Positions 41,773 through 50,919 of a stretch of 64,000 bases of DNA are shown here, piece after piece. Numbering within the stretch: the first letter of the stretch is position 1; each line of letters starts with the position of its first letter. The notes below the pieces were generated by a model. That model saw only the letters and a list, made by a program, of their open reading frames with translations. It was not told the origin of the DNA and searched no databases. This DNA comes from Streptomyces sp. WP-1 (GTDB taxonomy: Bacteria > Actinomycetota > Actinomycetes > Streptomycetales > Streptomycetaceae): positions 3,472,001-3,536,000 of the forward strand of contig NZ_CP123923.1 of the NCBI RefSeq assembly GCF_030450125.1, read 5' to 3'. The translations under genes and the position numbers were made by a program.

Positions 41773-42375
41773 TCACCGGCGCCGGTAGAGCAGCCGCCCC
41801 TTGATGACCGTCGCCACGCACGTCGACGCCCCCCGCTCCGCCAACTCCCCCTCGTCCGCGACGTCGAACACGGCGAAGCAGGCCACGGAACCCCGCTCCC
41901 GGGGCGCCGGCACCTCCGGCGGAACCCCGCACGCGAGGGGGTCCAGAGAGGGCACCCCGCCGGGGCGCCCCGTACGGGGCAGCACGTCGAGCCCGGTGCG
42001 CCGTACCGCGTCCGCCACCGCCGGACGGCGCAGCGCGCCCGCCACCGCCACCGTCCCGTGCGCCAGCATCCGCTGCACCCCCCGCCGCGCGCTCCCGCCC
42101 CACCGGACGTCGTCCAGCGCGAGCCGGGCGAGCGCGTCGCCGGACAGCGGCCCGGTGCCCAGCTCCCCGGCCTCCCGGGGGTCCGGGTGGTACGCCTCCT
42201 CCAGCAGTTCCGTGCCGTGGACGCTGACGAACCCGGGCGTGAGGATCCCCGGCCAGCGCCGCACCCGCGCCAGCGGATACCCGTCGGCCAGCTGCCCCAG
42301 CGCACCCGTGCCCACGACCCGCTCACCCTCGACGGCGAGCGCGAACCCCCTGGAGTCGGCGTGAATCGTCAGCAC
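41773..42375 (-). CDS. Amidohydrolase/imidazolonepropionase-like short protein
   Basis: A 200-residue protein. It has the composite-domain edges of an amidohydrolase: IHADSRGFALAVEGERVVG and PGILTPGFVSVHGTELLEEAYHP at the N-side and CVATVIKGRLLYRRR at the C-end. It lacks the first HxH metal motif and the body of the TIM barrel, so it is about half the usual length and probably not a working amidohydrolase. GTG 42375 is 8 bp downstream of the mqnC stop, so it is co-transcribed with mqnC. A structural or vestigial role beside the futalosine pathway (which does use an amidohydrolase, MqnX) is possible but unproven. Confidence 0.65.
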   Translation of the reverse strand: MLTIHADSRGFALAVEGERVVGTGALGQLADGYPLARVRRWPGILTPGFVSVHGTELLEEAYHPDPREAGELGTGPLSGDALARLALDDVRWGGSARRGVQRMLAHGTVAVAGALRRPAVADAVRRTGLDVLPRTGRPGGVPSLDPLACGVPPEVPAPRERGSVACFAVFDVADEGELAERGASTCVATVIKGRLLYRRR

Positions 42376-42382
42376 GGCGCGC

Positions 42383-43582
42383 TCAGTTGGCGTCGAGCAG
42401 CTTCAGCTCGGGATGCGCGGTGCCGCCCTCGATCGCCGTGGAGGAGATGTGCGAGACCACGCGGTCGTCGACCGGGTCGTTCGCCGGGTCCTCGTGCACG
42501 ACCAGGTGCTCGTACGTCGTGGCGCGCTGCGCCGGCACCCGGCCCGCCTTGCGGATGAGGTCGATGATCTCCAGCCGGTTGGAGCGGTGCTTGGCGCCGG
42601 CCGAGGAGACCACGTTCTCCTCCAGCATGATCGAGCCGAGGTCGTCCGCGCCGTAGTGCAGGGACAGCTGGCCGACCTCCTTGCCCGTGGTGAGCCAGGA
42701 GCCCTGGATGTGCCGGACGTTGTCGAGGAACAGCCGGGCGATGGCGATCATCCGCAGGTACTCGAAGAGCGTCGCCTGCGTACGGCCCTTGAGGTGGTTG
42801 TTCTCGGGCTGGTACGTGTACGGGATGAACGCGCGGAAGCCGCCCGTGCGGTCCTGCACGTCGCGGATCATCCGCAGGTGCTCGATGCGCTCGGCGTTGG
42901 TCTCGCCGGTGCCCATCAGCATGGTGGAGGTGGACTCCACGCCCAGGTTGTGCGCGGTCTCCATGATCTCCAGCCAGCGCTCACCGCTCTCCTTGAGCGG
43001 GGCGATCGCCTTGCGCGGCCGCTCGGGCAGCAGCTCCGCGCCGGCACCGGCGAAGGAGTCGAGACCGGCCTCGTGGATCCGGGTGATGGCCTCCTCGACC
43101 GACACCCCGCTGATCCGGGCCATGTGCTCGACCTCGGACGCGCCCAGCGAGTGGATCACCAGCTGGGGGAAGGCGTCCTTGATGGCCTTGAAGTGCTTCT
43201 CGTAGTACTCGACGCCGTAGTCCGGGTGGTGGCCGCCCTGGAACATGATCTGGGTGCCGCCCAGCTCGACGGTCTCCGCGCAGCGGCGCAGGATGTCGTC
43301 GAGGTCACGGGTCCAGCCCTTGGCCGTGTCCTTGGGGGCCGCGTAGAAGGCGCAGAACCTGCACGCCGTGACACACACGTTCGTGTAGTTGATGTTGCGC
43401 TCGATGATGTACGTCGCGATGTGCTCGATACCCGCGTACTTACGGCGGCGCACCGCGTCGGCGGCGGCGCCCAGCGCGTGCAGCGGGGCGTCGCGGTAGA
43501 GGGCGACGGCCTCTTCCGGGGTGATCCGCCCGCCGGCGGCGGCACGGTCGAGGACGGACTGGAGGTCGGCCTTCTCGGTCAC
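42383..43582 (-). CDS. mqnC: Cyclic dehypoxanthinyl futalosine synthase
   Basis: A 399-residue radical SAM enzyme of the futalosine route to menaquinone; it cyclises dehypoxanthine futalosine. The 4Fe-4S motif CVTACRFCAFY (C-x3-C-x2-C) is near residue 72, and IMFQGGHHPDYGVEYYE, SLGASEVEHMARISG, MLMGTGETNAERIEHL and FIPYTYQPENNHLKG are characteristic of MqnC. GTG 43582 follows aagggacgcccc. It forms a unit with the short amidohydrolase-like gene downstream. Confidence 0.95.
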   Translation of the reverse strand: MTEKADLQSVLDRAAAGGRITPEEAVALYRDAPLHALGAAADAVRRRKYAGIEHIATYIIERNINYTNVCVTACRFCAFYAAPKDTAKGWTRDLDDILRRCAETVELGGTQIMFQGGHHPDYGVEYYEKHFKAIKDAFPQLVIHSLGASEVEHMARISGVSVEEAITRIHEAGLDSFAGAGAELLPERPRKAIAPLKESGERWLEIMETAHNLGVESTSTMLMGTGETNAERIEHLRMIRDVQDRTGGFRAFIPYTYQPENNHLKGRTQATLFEYLRMIAIARLFLDNVRHIQGSWLTTGKEVGQLSLHYGADDLGSIMLEENVVSSAGAKHRSNRLEIIDLIRKAGRVPAQRATTYEHLVVHEDPANDPVDDRVVSHISSTAIEGGTAHPELKLLDAN

Positions 43583-43624
43583 CGGGGCGTCCCTTTCATA
43601 AGGGGATGGACGGACCGGACCAGC

Positions 43625-44347
43625 CTACGACAGCGCCGTATACGCGCCGATCAGCACCCCGACGAGGGTCCCGCCCAGCAGGAACGGCCCGAACGCGACA
43701 CCCGTCCTCCGCGAGGCCCGCCGTACGACGACGAGCGCGCCGCCGTACAGGGCCCCGGCCAGGACCGCGGCGAACGTGCCGAGCAGCACCGCGGGCCAGC
43801 CGTACCACCCGAGCGCGGCCCCCGCCGCCAGGGCCAGCTTGGCGTCCCCGAAGCCCATTCCGGCCGGGTTCACCAGGTGCAGCACGGTGTACGACGCCCC
43901 GAGTGCGAGGGCCCCGTACAGCGCGGTCGGCCAGTGCCCGGCGTGCCCGGGCAGCAGCGCGGCGAGCCCCAGCAGCGCGAGGACGGCGGCGGCGGACGGC
44001 AGGGTCAGCACATCGGGCAGCCGCCGCACCCGGACGTCGACCGCGCACAGCAGCACCCCCACCGGCGCGAGCAGCAGCCAGACCACCAGTTCGGGCCGGG
44101 GGCCGGTCGCGGCGGCGAGGGCGGCGCAGACCAGGGCGGTGAGGACGGGGAGGAGGAGGGAGGCGGGGGCCGGGCAGCCGGGGCACGCCGTGCGGCCGAG
44201 CCACCCCCGGACCGCGTGCCCGTCCGCGCACCGCTCGCGCCAGGGTTCGTCGTCCGGTACGGCGAACCGGAAGGCGGCCCTGGGCAGGACGGTCCCCGCC
44301 GCCGCGCCCCAGAGCGCGGCGGCGGCCCACACCGGCACCTCGCTCAT
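43625..44347 (-). CDS. Prepilin peptidase (type IV leader peptidase, A24 family)
   Basis: A 240-residue membrane protein with about seven hydrophobic segments. The two catalytic aspartates are in LLCAVDVRVRRLPDVLTLP and GMGFGDAKLALA; the zinc-type cysteine pair of the N-terminal methylase part is reduced to TACPGCPAP. It would process type IV pilin-like or Flp/Tad leader peptides. No pilin or tad gene lies in the window. ATG 44347 overlaps the stop of the NTF2-like gene by 4 bp (ATGA), so the two are translated together, an unexpected pairing. Confidence 0.85.
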   Translation of the reverse strand: MSEVPVWAAAALWGAAAGTVLPRAAFRFAVPDDEPWRERCADGHAVRGWLGRTACPGCPAPASLLLPVLTALVCAALAAATGPRPELVVWLLLAPVGVLLCAVDVRVRRLPDVLTLPSAAAVLALLGLAALLPGHAGHWPTALYGALALGASYTVLHLVNPAGMGFGDAKLALAAGAALGWYGWPAVLLGTFAAVLAGALYGGALVVVRRASRRTGVAFGPFLLGGTLVGVLIGAYTALS

Positions 44348-44847
44348 CCGGCTCCCCCCGCCCCGTGCCGGGCCGCGAGGGCGGGGGCGAAGTCGTCCGG
44401 CAGCCGTGGCGGGGGGCCCTGGGTCCACACCACGCGCAGCGCCGAGGCGGAGATCCGCCGGCCGTCGGCCGTCCTGACCAGTGCGGTGTCGGCATGGCCC
44501 GCGGAGAGGAAGACGCCGCCCGAGCCGTCCGCGAGGACGTGGGTGTTCAGCTGGGCGCCGCGGACGGTGGCCCGGTCGCCGTCCACCTCGACGACGGCGT
44601 CGGTGCCCAGGTGCACGGTCCGGTCGAACAGGGCCGTTCCCCGGCGGACATGGGCCGGCAGCGCGGCACGGCCGTGGACGGTGCCGATGGGCATCTCCGC
44701 GGTGACGTCCTCGGTGTGGAAGGCGCGGGCCCACTCCTCGTCGAAGCCCCCCTCGTCCAGGGAGAGCAGGCAGCGGTCCATCAGGTCGGTGATCCCGGCG
44801 CGGTCGGTCAGGGCGCGCGCCTGGCGCCGCAGCTCTTCGGTGTCCAT
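44344..44847 (-). CDS. NTF2-like (SnoaL-type) protein
   Basis: A 167-residue small alpha+beta cone protein: ITDLMDRCLLSLDEGGFDEEW, FHTEDVTAEMPIGTVHGRAAL and HLGTDAVVEVDGDRATVRGAQ follow the NTF2/SnoaL pattern used by small isomerases, hydrolases and ligand binders. ATG 44847 follows ggaggag with an 11-base spacer; a TTG seven codons upstream would fall inside the palindrome. The SoxR-like box sits 16 bp upstream, suggesting redox control. It overlaps the prepilin peptidase gene. Ligand unknown. Confidence 0.75.
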   Translation of the reverse strand: MDTEELRRQARALTDRAGITDLMDRCLLSLDEGGFDEEWARAFHTEDVTAEMPIGTVHGRAALPAHVRRGTALFDRTVHLGTDAVVEVDGDRATVRGAQLNTHVLADGSGGVFLSAGHADTALVRTADGRRISASALRVVWTQGPPPRLPDDFAPALAARHGAGGAG

Positions 44848-44862
44848 GACGGAAGGCTCCTC

Positions 44863-44880
44863 CCTCAAGCTCGCTTGAGG
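44863..44880. promoter_or_regulatory. SoxR/MerR-type operator
   Basis: CCTCAAG-CTCG-CTTGAGG is a perfect 18-bp palindrome matching the SoxR box form (CCTCAAG-N4-CTTGAGG). On the minus strand it reads TTGACCTCAAGCGAGCTTG, so a TTGACC -35 element overlaps it, as in MerR-family promoters. It is directly upstream of the NTF2-like gene. No MerR-family gene is in the window. Confidence 0.72.
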
Positions 44881-44890
44881 TCAAGATCTC

Positions 44891-45430
44891 TCAGCCGGTC
44901 TTCGTCAGCTCGGCCACCGGGTGGCCCTCCGGCGCGCTGTCCGAGGTGTACCTCAAGTCGTCGCCGACCGGGGCCGGTTCGATCTGGTGCGGGGCGGGGT
45001 CGCGGCCGGGGCGGTCGTCCTTCGCGCCCACCGAGGTCGCGAGGAGCCGCGTCCCGGTGACCTTCTTCAGGGTGAGCAGGTCGGTGCAGACGGCGCCGAT
45101 CCGGTCGGTCCGGCGCAGCCGCCCCAGGGGCTCGCCCACGCGGGCCTGGTGGACGGTGACCCGGAAGGTGCCCATGGGCAGGGTGCCGCCGGGTCCGGTG
45201 GCCCGCCCCTCCCAGGTGCCGAGGTGACGGGCGGGGACGGCGCCGCCGGTGGTGGGGCTCCCGGTGGGCGCGGGCTCGCCGTCGCCGGGGGCGCCGTCCC
45301 CGCCCGTCGCCGGGGAGTGGGTCGAGGGGCGGGGGACGCCGCCCGCCTCGCGGGCATGCCCGCCACCGGCCCACGGCCGCAGCGGCGCACCGACCCCGAC
45401 ACCTTCCCGTGGACCAGAGGCAGCCTGGTG
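44891..45430 (-). pseudogene. Remnant of a Ser/Thr kinase extracellular sensor domain
   Basis: In one frame the segment reads from a Gly/Pro-rich linker (TGSPTTGGAVPARH) into LGTWEGRATGPGGTLPMGTF, RVTVHQARVGEPLGRLRRTD, IGAVCTDLLTLKKV and VGDDLRYTSDSAPEG, ending at 44891. This is the pattern of the C-terminal outer domain of streptomycete PknB-like kinases. The frame has no ATG, GTG or TTG above 45175, and it runs into the end of mqnA; the kinase and membrane parts are missing. From memory, S. coelicolor has a kinase gene next to mqnA, which fits a deletion here. A short protein from ATG 45175 (94 aa) remains possible. Confidence 0.55.
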
Positions 45431-45431
45431 A

Positions 45432-46331
<900 letters not shown>

Positions 46332-46383
46332 TCAAACGGGTTACCGGCTTTCAAACATCCGAGTGAAGTGATCTTTCCCTCTA

Positions 46384-46411
46384 TTGCTTCCGGCTGCCCG
46401 CATGCTAGGCT
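46384..46411 (+). promoter_or_regulatory. Promoter candidate of the cold-shock gene
   Basis: TTGCTT (46384-46389), a 16-bp spacer, and TAGGCT (46406-46411). Transcription would begin near 46418 and give a leader of about 150 nt, typical of cold-shock genes. Confidence 0.6.
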
Positions 46412-46568
46412 CGCCGCAAGTTGCAGTTTGGTTTCCCTTGCAGTACAGAGCCTGCGGAGCATGTGACCGCGGGCTCTCGTCGTTTTCAGACGTATGCAGT
46501 GGTGCAGCACGTTTTCGCACTTGCAGGTTCTGGAGCAGGGCAAACCCTTTTGAGCCCAAGGAGGGCTT

Positions 46569-46772
46569 ATGGCTACCGGAACCGTTAAGTGGTTCAACGC
46601 CGAAAAGGGCTTTGGCTTCATCGCCCAGGAGGGCGGCGGCCCCGACGTCTTCGTTCACTACTCCGCGATCAACGCCACCGGCTTCCGCTCCCTCGAGGAG
46701 AACCAGCAGGTGTCCTTCGACGTGACGCAGGGCCCGAAGGGTCCGCAGGCGGAGAACGTCACCCCCGTCTGA
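46569..46772 (+). CDS. Cold-shock domain protein
   Basis: A 67-residue CspA-family nucleic-acid chaperone (scoF-like). RNP1 KGFGFI and RNP2 VFVHY are both intact: [19 protein letters not shown] opens it and [14 protein letters not shown] ends it. The ribosome site is aaggaggg. A long leader and a strong terminator flank it, so it is a single-gene unit. Confidence 0.96.
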   Translation: MATGTVKWFNAEKGFGFIAQEGGGPDVFVHYSAINATGFRSLEENQQVSFDVTQGPKGPQAENVTPV

Positions 46773-46808
46773 TCACTGCCTGATCGCAGAACCTGAGAGC
46801 AGTACCCA

Positions 46809-46849
46809 AGGAGCCCCGCGCCGACTTCGGCAACGGGGCTCCTGCCTTT
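46809..46849 (+). terminator. Terminator of the cold-shock gene
   Basis: aggagccccg (46809-46818) pairs perfectly with cggggctcct (46834-46843), followed by gcctttt: a classic intrinsic terminator. Confidence 0.9.
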
Positions 46850-46940
46850 TCGGCCGCGCCGCGCCATTCATCGCGGCATTCATACGGAACTCATTCCTCC
46901 GCGGTTCGCGATCCGTTCATGAACCACTACGTTCCGGGTC

Positions 46941-47186
46941 ATGACCAGAACTCAGGACTCCCCGGACTTCCTGACCGCCACCCGCGACTTCCACGACACC
47001 GTCGTCCCCCGGGGTCACCCGGTGGCGCTCGGCTTTCGGCGGCGGTGCCCTGCGGGCATGGCCCGGCTGCCGGCGGACACGGGGTTCACGCTCGTCTTCC
47101 GTGCCGTCCGCGAGCCCGACGGCACGCTCGGCAAGGGTGTCGCACGGGTCGCACAGGCCTTCCTGGAAGTCGTCGAACCCGTCTGA
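46941..47186 (+). CDS. Small hypothetical protein (81 aa)
   Basis: The frame has strongly G/C-biased third positions along its whole length, which suggests coding. Segments include FLTATRDFHDTVVPRGHPVA and FTLVFRAVREPDGTLGKGVA. No signal peptide or known motif is recognised, and the ribosome site before ATG 46941 is weak. It lies between the csp terminator and a small secreted-peptide gene. It may also be a gene fragment. Confidence 0.4.
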   Translation: MTRTQDSPDFLTATRDFHDTVVPRGHPVALGFRRRCPAGMARLPADTGFTLVFRAVREPDGTLGKGVARVAQAFLEVVEPV

Positions 47187-47359
47187 CACCCGCCCCGACA
47201 CCCGTTCTGACCTGCGAAGCCGATCAGGGGTACCGGCGGCCTCCCGGGCCCCGGTAACCAGCGGGGACGGCTTTGGGACCGCATCCCCCAAATATCGGTC
47301 GTGGCGCCGGGGAGAACCCGGCGGCCGGAACCCGGTCCGTCTCTCACAAGGGGTTGCAC

Positions 47360-47530
47360 ATGCGTTCCATCGCACTGCGTACGAAGACGGTTCTGGCGGC
47401 TCTGACGGGCGTGGGCGTCCTCGCCCTCGGCGCCGCCGCCGCGCTGCCCGCCACCGGGCTGCACAGCACCAGCAGCAGCCACCCCGTCCGCGCCGACGAG
47501 GGCCGCGGCCCGGGCGTCGTCCACGCCTGA
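47360..47530 (+). CDS. Small secreted peptide
   Basis: 56 residues: a basic start, a hydrophobic core (VLAALTGVGVLALGAAAALP), then a short Ser/His/Asp/Gly-rich tail of about 25 residues (TGLHSTSSSHPVRADEGRGP). It looks like an exported peptide without cysteines or a repeated motif. ATG 47360 follows aagggg. It faces the AfsR-like gene across a strong hairpin. No function is recognised. Confidence 0.6.
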   Translation: MRSIALRTKTVLAALTGVGVLALGAAAALPATGLHSTSSSHPVRADEGRGPGVVHA

Positions 47531-47619
47531 CGACCCCCGCGAATCGGCGTACGGCCGCCGCAGCGTGCCATCCCCCCACCTTCCCCGAACAAGCCCGCTC
47601 CCCCCACACGAGCGCCGTC

Positions 47620-47655
47620 ACGGCACCGGCCGGGTCCCGCACCCACCGGTGCCGT
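47620..47655. terminator. Bidirectional hairpin before the AfsR-like gene end
   Basis: acggcaccgg (47620-47629) pairs perfectly with ccggtgccgt (47646-47655) between convergent genes. Confidence 0.75.
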
Positions 47656-47727
47656 TCGTGTATCCGCCCGGAGACGTCGTAAACCGGTGGACGGGCAGAT
47701 GAGTTGGGGATCGCGGCCGACCGGGCC

Positions 47728-50700
47728 CTACAGGCGCCGGCCCGCCTCCGTGACCCCCATCGCGTCGTACAGCGCCCGCGCCTGAGCGTGGTGCCGCTCG
47801 GCCGTCCCGGCGTCGTCCAGGGCCTGCGCGGCCTCCGCCATCCCGTGCAGGGCGTGCGCGATCTCGATCCTGAAGCCGTGCCGGGACGCCAGCTCATGGG
47901 CCTGGCCGTGCAGTTCCATGGCCCGCTCGGCGGCCCCGCTGCGCAGATGGACCAGCCCGACCACGTTGGAGACCGCCGCCTGCCGCAGCGCCGTGCCCTC
48001 CGCGGAGACCAGGTCGAGCGCCCGCTCGGCGTGCTCCGCGGCCGAGCGCACATCGCCGAGCCGCTGGCAGACGCGCGCCCAGTGGGCGAGGACGACGGCG
48101 ACGTTGGCCGGCTTGCGGGACTCGTCGCACAGCTCCAGGGCCTGGGCGAGGCAGGCGCGCGCCCGTTCGTCCTCGCCGGTGCCGAGGTGGGCGAGGGCGA
48201 GGAAGGTCAGCGAGTGGATCTCGTTGTTGCGCTCGCCCAGGCGCCGGTTCAGCTCGGTGGCGCGGGCCGCGTTGCGGGCGGCCTCGTCGTAGTGCCCGGT
48301 CCAGATCTGCACGGTGGCGAGGTTGACCAGCGCCTCCGCCTCCATCCGGGCCACACCCAGCTGCCGGTGCAGCCCGATGCCCTGGTCCAGATAGGCGCGG
48401 GCCTGCTCGAAGTTGCCGAGGGAGCCGTGCAGCAGCCCGAGCACGTCCAGGCACATCGCCTCGGAGCGCGGGGCGCTGCCCCGGGACAGCTCCAGGCCCT
48501 CCTGGGCGGTGGTGATGCCGTCCTGGAAGTCGCCGAGCCACCAGTGCGCCACGGCCAGGTTGCACAGGCTGATGCCGAGCAGCCCGGAGTCGTCCAGCTG
48601 GCGGCAGGCGGCCACCCCGATCCGGCCGACGACCCGGAACTCCTCGTAGCGGCCCCGCAGATCGAGGTAGAAGAGCAGATTGCGGGCGAGCAGCGCGGCC
48701 GGTCGGTGCAGTCCCTGGGTGCCGGCCTGGGCGACCACCGCGAGCAGCGCCTCGTACTCCCGGTCGAACCAGCGCAGCGCCTGCTCGCCGTCGTCCAGCC
48801 GGGGCAGCGCGGGATCGCTCGTGGCCGGGGCCTCGCCGTAGCGGCTGCGGCCGGGGAAGAGGGTCTCGCAGGCCCGGTCGGTGCTCCGGATGTAGTACGC
48901 CACCAGGCGCTCGACGGCGGACTCCTCGTCGTCCTCCACCTCGCGCACGCTCAGCGCGTAGGTGCGCACCAGGTCGTGGAAGCCGTACAGGCCCGCCTCG
49001 TGCTGCTCCAGCAGATGCGCGTCCAGGAGGCACTCCAGGAGGTCCTCCGCGTCATGCCCGTCGGTGCCGAGCAGGGCGGCGGCGGAGGGCACGTCGATGG
49101 CGCTGCCCGGGTGCAGTCCGAGCAGCCGGAAGGCGGCGCGCTGGTCCTCGTCCATGGCCTGGTACGACAGCCTGAGCGTGGCCTCCACGCTGCGCTCGCC
49201 GGCGCTCAGTTCGCGCAGCCGCCGGGTCTCGTCGGCCAGCCGGTCCACCAGGTACTGCACGGTCCAGCGGGGCCGGTTGCGCAGCCGCGCGGTGGTGATG
49301 CGCAGCGCGAGCGGCAGCCCTCCGCACAGCCGGGCCAGCCGGTCCACGGCCCGTGGCTCTGCGGCCGTGCGCTCGACGCCCAGCATCCGGGTGAGCAGGG
49401 TGGCGCTGTCGCCGGCCGACAGCAGCCCCAGCGACAGCCACTCCGAGCCGTCCAGGTCGAGCATCCGGACCCGGCTGGTGACGATGGCGAGGCAGTCCTC
49501 GGAGGCGGGCAGCAGCGGCCGCACCTGGGCGGCGTCGGCCGCGTTGTCCAGCAGGAGCAGCAGTTTCCGCTGGGCGGAAACGGTTCGCCAGAAGGTGGTA
49601 CGACGCTCCAGGTCGTCCGGTATCCGGTCGTCCGGTATGCCCAGGGTGTGAAGTAAGGAATGCAGGACGGCGCCGGGTTCCTGGGCCTTCTCGCCGGGGC
49701 TGAAGCCGCGCAGGTCCACGAAGAGCTGCCCGTCGGGATACTCGGGGGCCAGCAGATGGGCGGCGTGCACCGCGAGCGCGGTCTTGCCGCTGCCGCCCAT
49801 GCCGTCCACGCCGACGATCCGGGTGCCGCCGGTGGCCGGGGCGCAGCCCACGGTGACCAGCCGGGCCAGCTCCTCGTCCCGGCCGGTGAAGTCCGGCAGG
49901 TCGTAGGGCAGGGTGCAGGGCGCGGGCTCGGTGCCGGAGGTCTGGGTGGTGTAGGGCGCGGGGACCAGCAGGGCGGCACGGTCGCCCACCGACTGCGGTA
50001 CGCGGGCCGCGACTTCGGGGCTGTCGCGCAGGATCGCCTCGTAGAGCCGGGTGAGTTCGGCGCCCGGGTCGATGCCCAGCTCCTCCACCAGCAGGTCGCG
50101 CACCCGCCCGAACTCCTCCAGCGCCTCGGCCTGCCGGCCCGCCCGGTACAGCGCCAGCATCAGCCGGCCGCGCAGGGTCTCCCGCAGCGGGTGCGCGGTG
50201 ACCAACTCGCGCAGCGGACCGACCAGTTCGGCGGACTGGCCCAGTTCCAGCTGGAGTTCGAAGTACTGCTCGGCGACCGCCATGTGGCGCTCTTCGAGGG
50301 CCGCGGAGGCGCCGCTGATCACCGAGCCGCCCGCGCCCGCCATCACCGGGCCCCGCCACAGCTCCAGGCAGGAACGCAGATGCCCGACGGCCTCCTCGGG
50401 CCGTCCGGCCGCCACCGCCTGCCGCGCCTGTCTGGACCGCTCGGTGAACTCGTAGAGATCCAGCTGGTGTTCGCCGAGCACGGCCCGGTACCCGGCGCCG
50501 TCGGTGACGATCAGGGCCGCGCCGTCCGGGATGTGGGTGCGCAGCGCGGCAACGCACTTGCGGATCTGGTGACTTGCCGTCTGCGGCGGCTCGTCGTCCC
50601 AGGCCGCGGCGATCAGCCGGGACATCGGCACCATGCGGCCGGGTTCGAGCAGCAGGGTGACCAGCACCCGTTCCTGGGTCGGACTGCCCAGCCTCAACCG

Positions 50701-50778
50701 GCGCTCCCCGCACCAGCCTTCGAGCGAGCCGAGGATGTTGAAGCGCACGACAGGACGACCGGATGCCGCCGATTCCAC
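47728..50778 (-). CDS. AfsR-like SARP regulator with NB-ARC and TPR domains
   Basis: About 1016 residues. Order: OmpR-type winged helix (about 1-95, VRFNILGSLEGWCG onward), BTAD domain (about 96-245), linker, NB-ARC ATPase with Walker A GVDGMGGSGKTALAVHAA and Walker B LLLLLDNAADAA, then TPR repeats to the end (GTGEDERARACLAQALELCD and similar). Such proteins activate antibiotic or morphogenesis genes and use ATP binding and TPR contacts to respond to signals. GTG 50778 is chosen because cggagggg precedes it; ATG 50832 would lie inside an inverted repeat, and GTG 50748 is the start of the domain itself. Confidence 0.88.
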   Translation of the reverse strand: MESAASGRPVVRFNILGSLEGWCGERRLRLGSPTQERVLVTLLLEPGRMVPMSRLIAAAWDDEPPQTASHQIRKCVAALRTHIPDGAALIVTDGAGYRAVLGEHQLDLYEFTERSRQARQAVAAGRPEEAVGHLRSCLELWRGPVMAGAGGSVISGASAALEERHMAVAEQYFELQLELGQSAELVGPLRELVTAHPLRETLRGRLMLALYRAGRQAEALEEFGRVRDLLVEELGIDPGAELTRLYEAILRDSPEVAARVPQSVGDRAALLVPAPYTTQTSGTEPAPCTLPYDLPDFTGRDEELARLVTVGCAPATGGTRIVGVDGMGGSGKTALAVHAAHLLAPEYPDGQLFVDLRGFSPGEKAQEPGAVLHSLLHTLGIPDDRIPDDLERRTTFWRTVSAQRKLLLLLDNAADAAQVRPLLPASEDCLAIVTSRVRMLDLDGSEWLSLGLLSAGDSATLLTRMLGVERTAAEPRAVDRLARLCGGLPLALRITTARLRNRPRWTVQYLVDRLADETRRLRELSAGERSVEATLRLSYQAMDEDQRAAFRLLGLHPGSAIDVPSAAALLGTDGHDAEDLLECLLDAHLLEQHEAGLYGFHDLVRTYALSVREVEDDEESAVERLVAYYIRSTDRACETLFPGRSRYGEAPATSDPALPRLDDGEQALRWFDREYEALLAVVAQAGTQGLHRPAALLARNLLFYLDLRGRYEEFRVVGRIGVAACRQLDDSGLLGISLCNLAVAHWWLGDFQDGITTAQEGLELSRGSAPRSEAMCLDVLGLLHGSLGNFEQARAYLDQGIGLHRQLGVARMEAEALVNLATVQIWTGHYDEAARNAARATELNRRLGERNNEIHSLTFLALAHLGTGEDERARACLAQALELCDESRKPANVAVVLAHWARVCQRLGDVRSAAEHAERALDLVSAEGTALRQAAVSNVVGLVHLRSGAAERAMELHGQAHELASRHGFRIEIAHALHGMAEAAQALDDAGTAERHHAQARALYDAMGVTEAGRRL

Positions 50779-50820
50779 GAACCCGTCCCCTCCGCCCCGC
50801 CGCGCCGCCCGGCCCGAGAT

Positions 50821-50850
50821 GTTCGGGACCATCCTAGGTTGTACCCGAAC
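50821..50850. promoter_or_regulatory. Inverted repeat in the AfsR-like promoter
   Basis: GTTCGGG (50821-50827) and CCCGAAC (50844-50850) are spaced by 16 bp, just upstream of the proposed GTG start. It may be an operator. No ligand or regulator is known. Confidence 0.45.
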
Positions 50851-50919
50851 GAGCAACACGGAGGAGGTGATTCCGGCTACCTGGGGTTTTCCTCGGTCCT
50901 GGCGAACAGGCTAACCACC

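Noticed and set aside
46917..48053. 378-codon minus-strand ORF after the AfsR-like gene
   Set aside because: It reads across the terminator and antisense to two small genes, with low-complexity Arg/Gly text.
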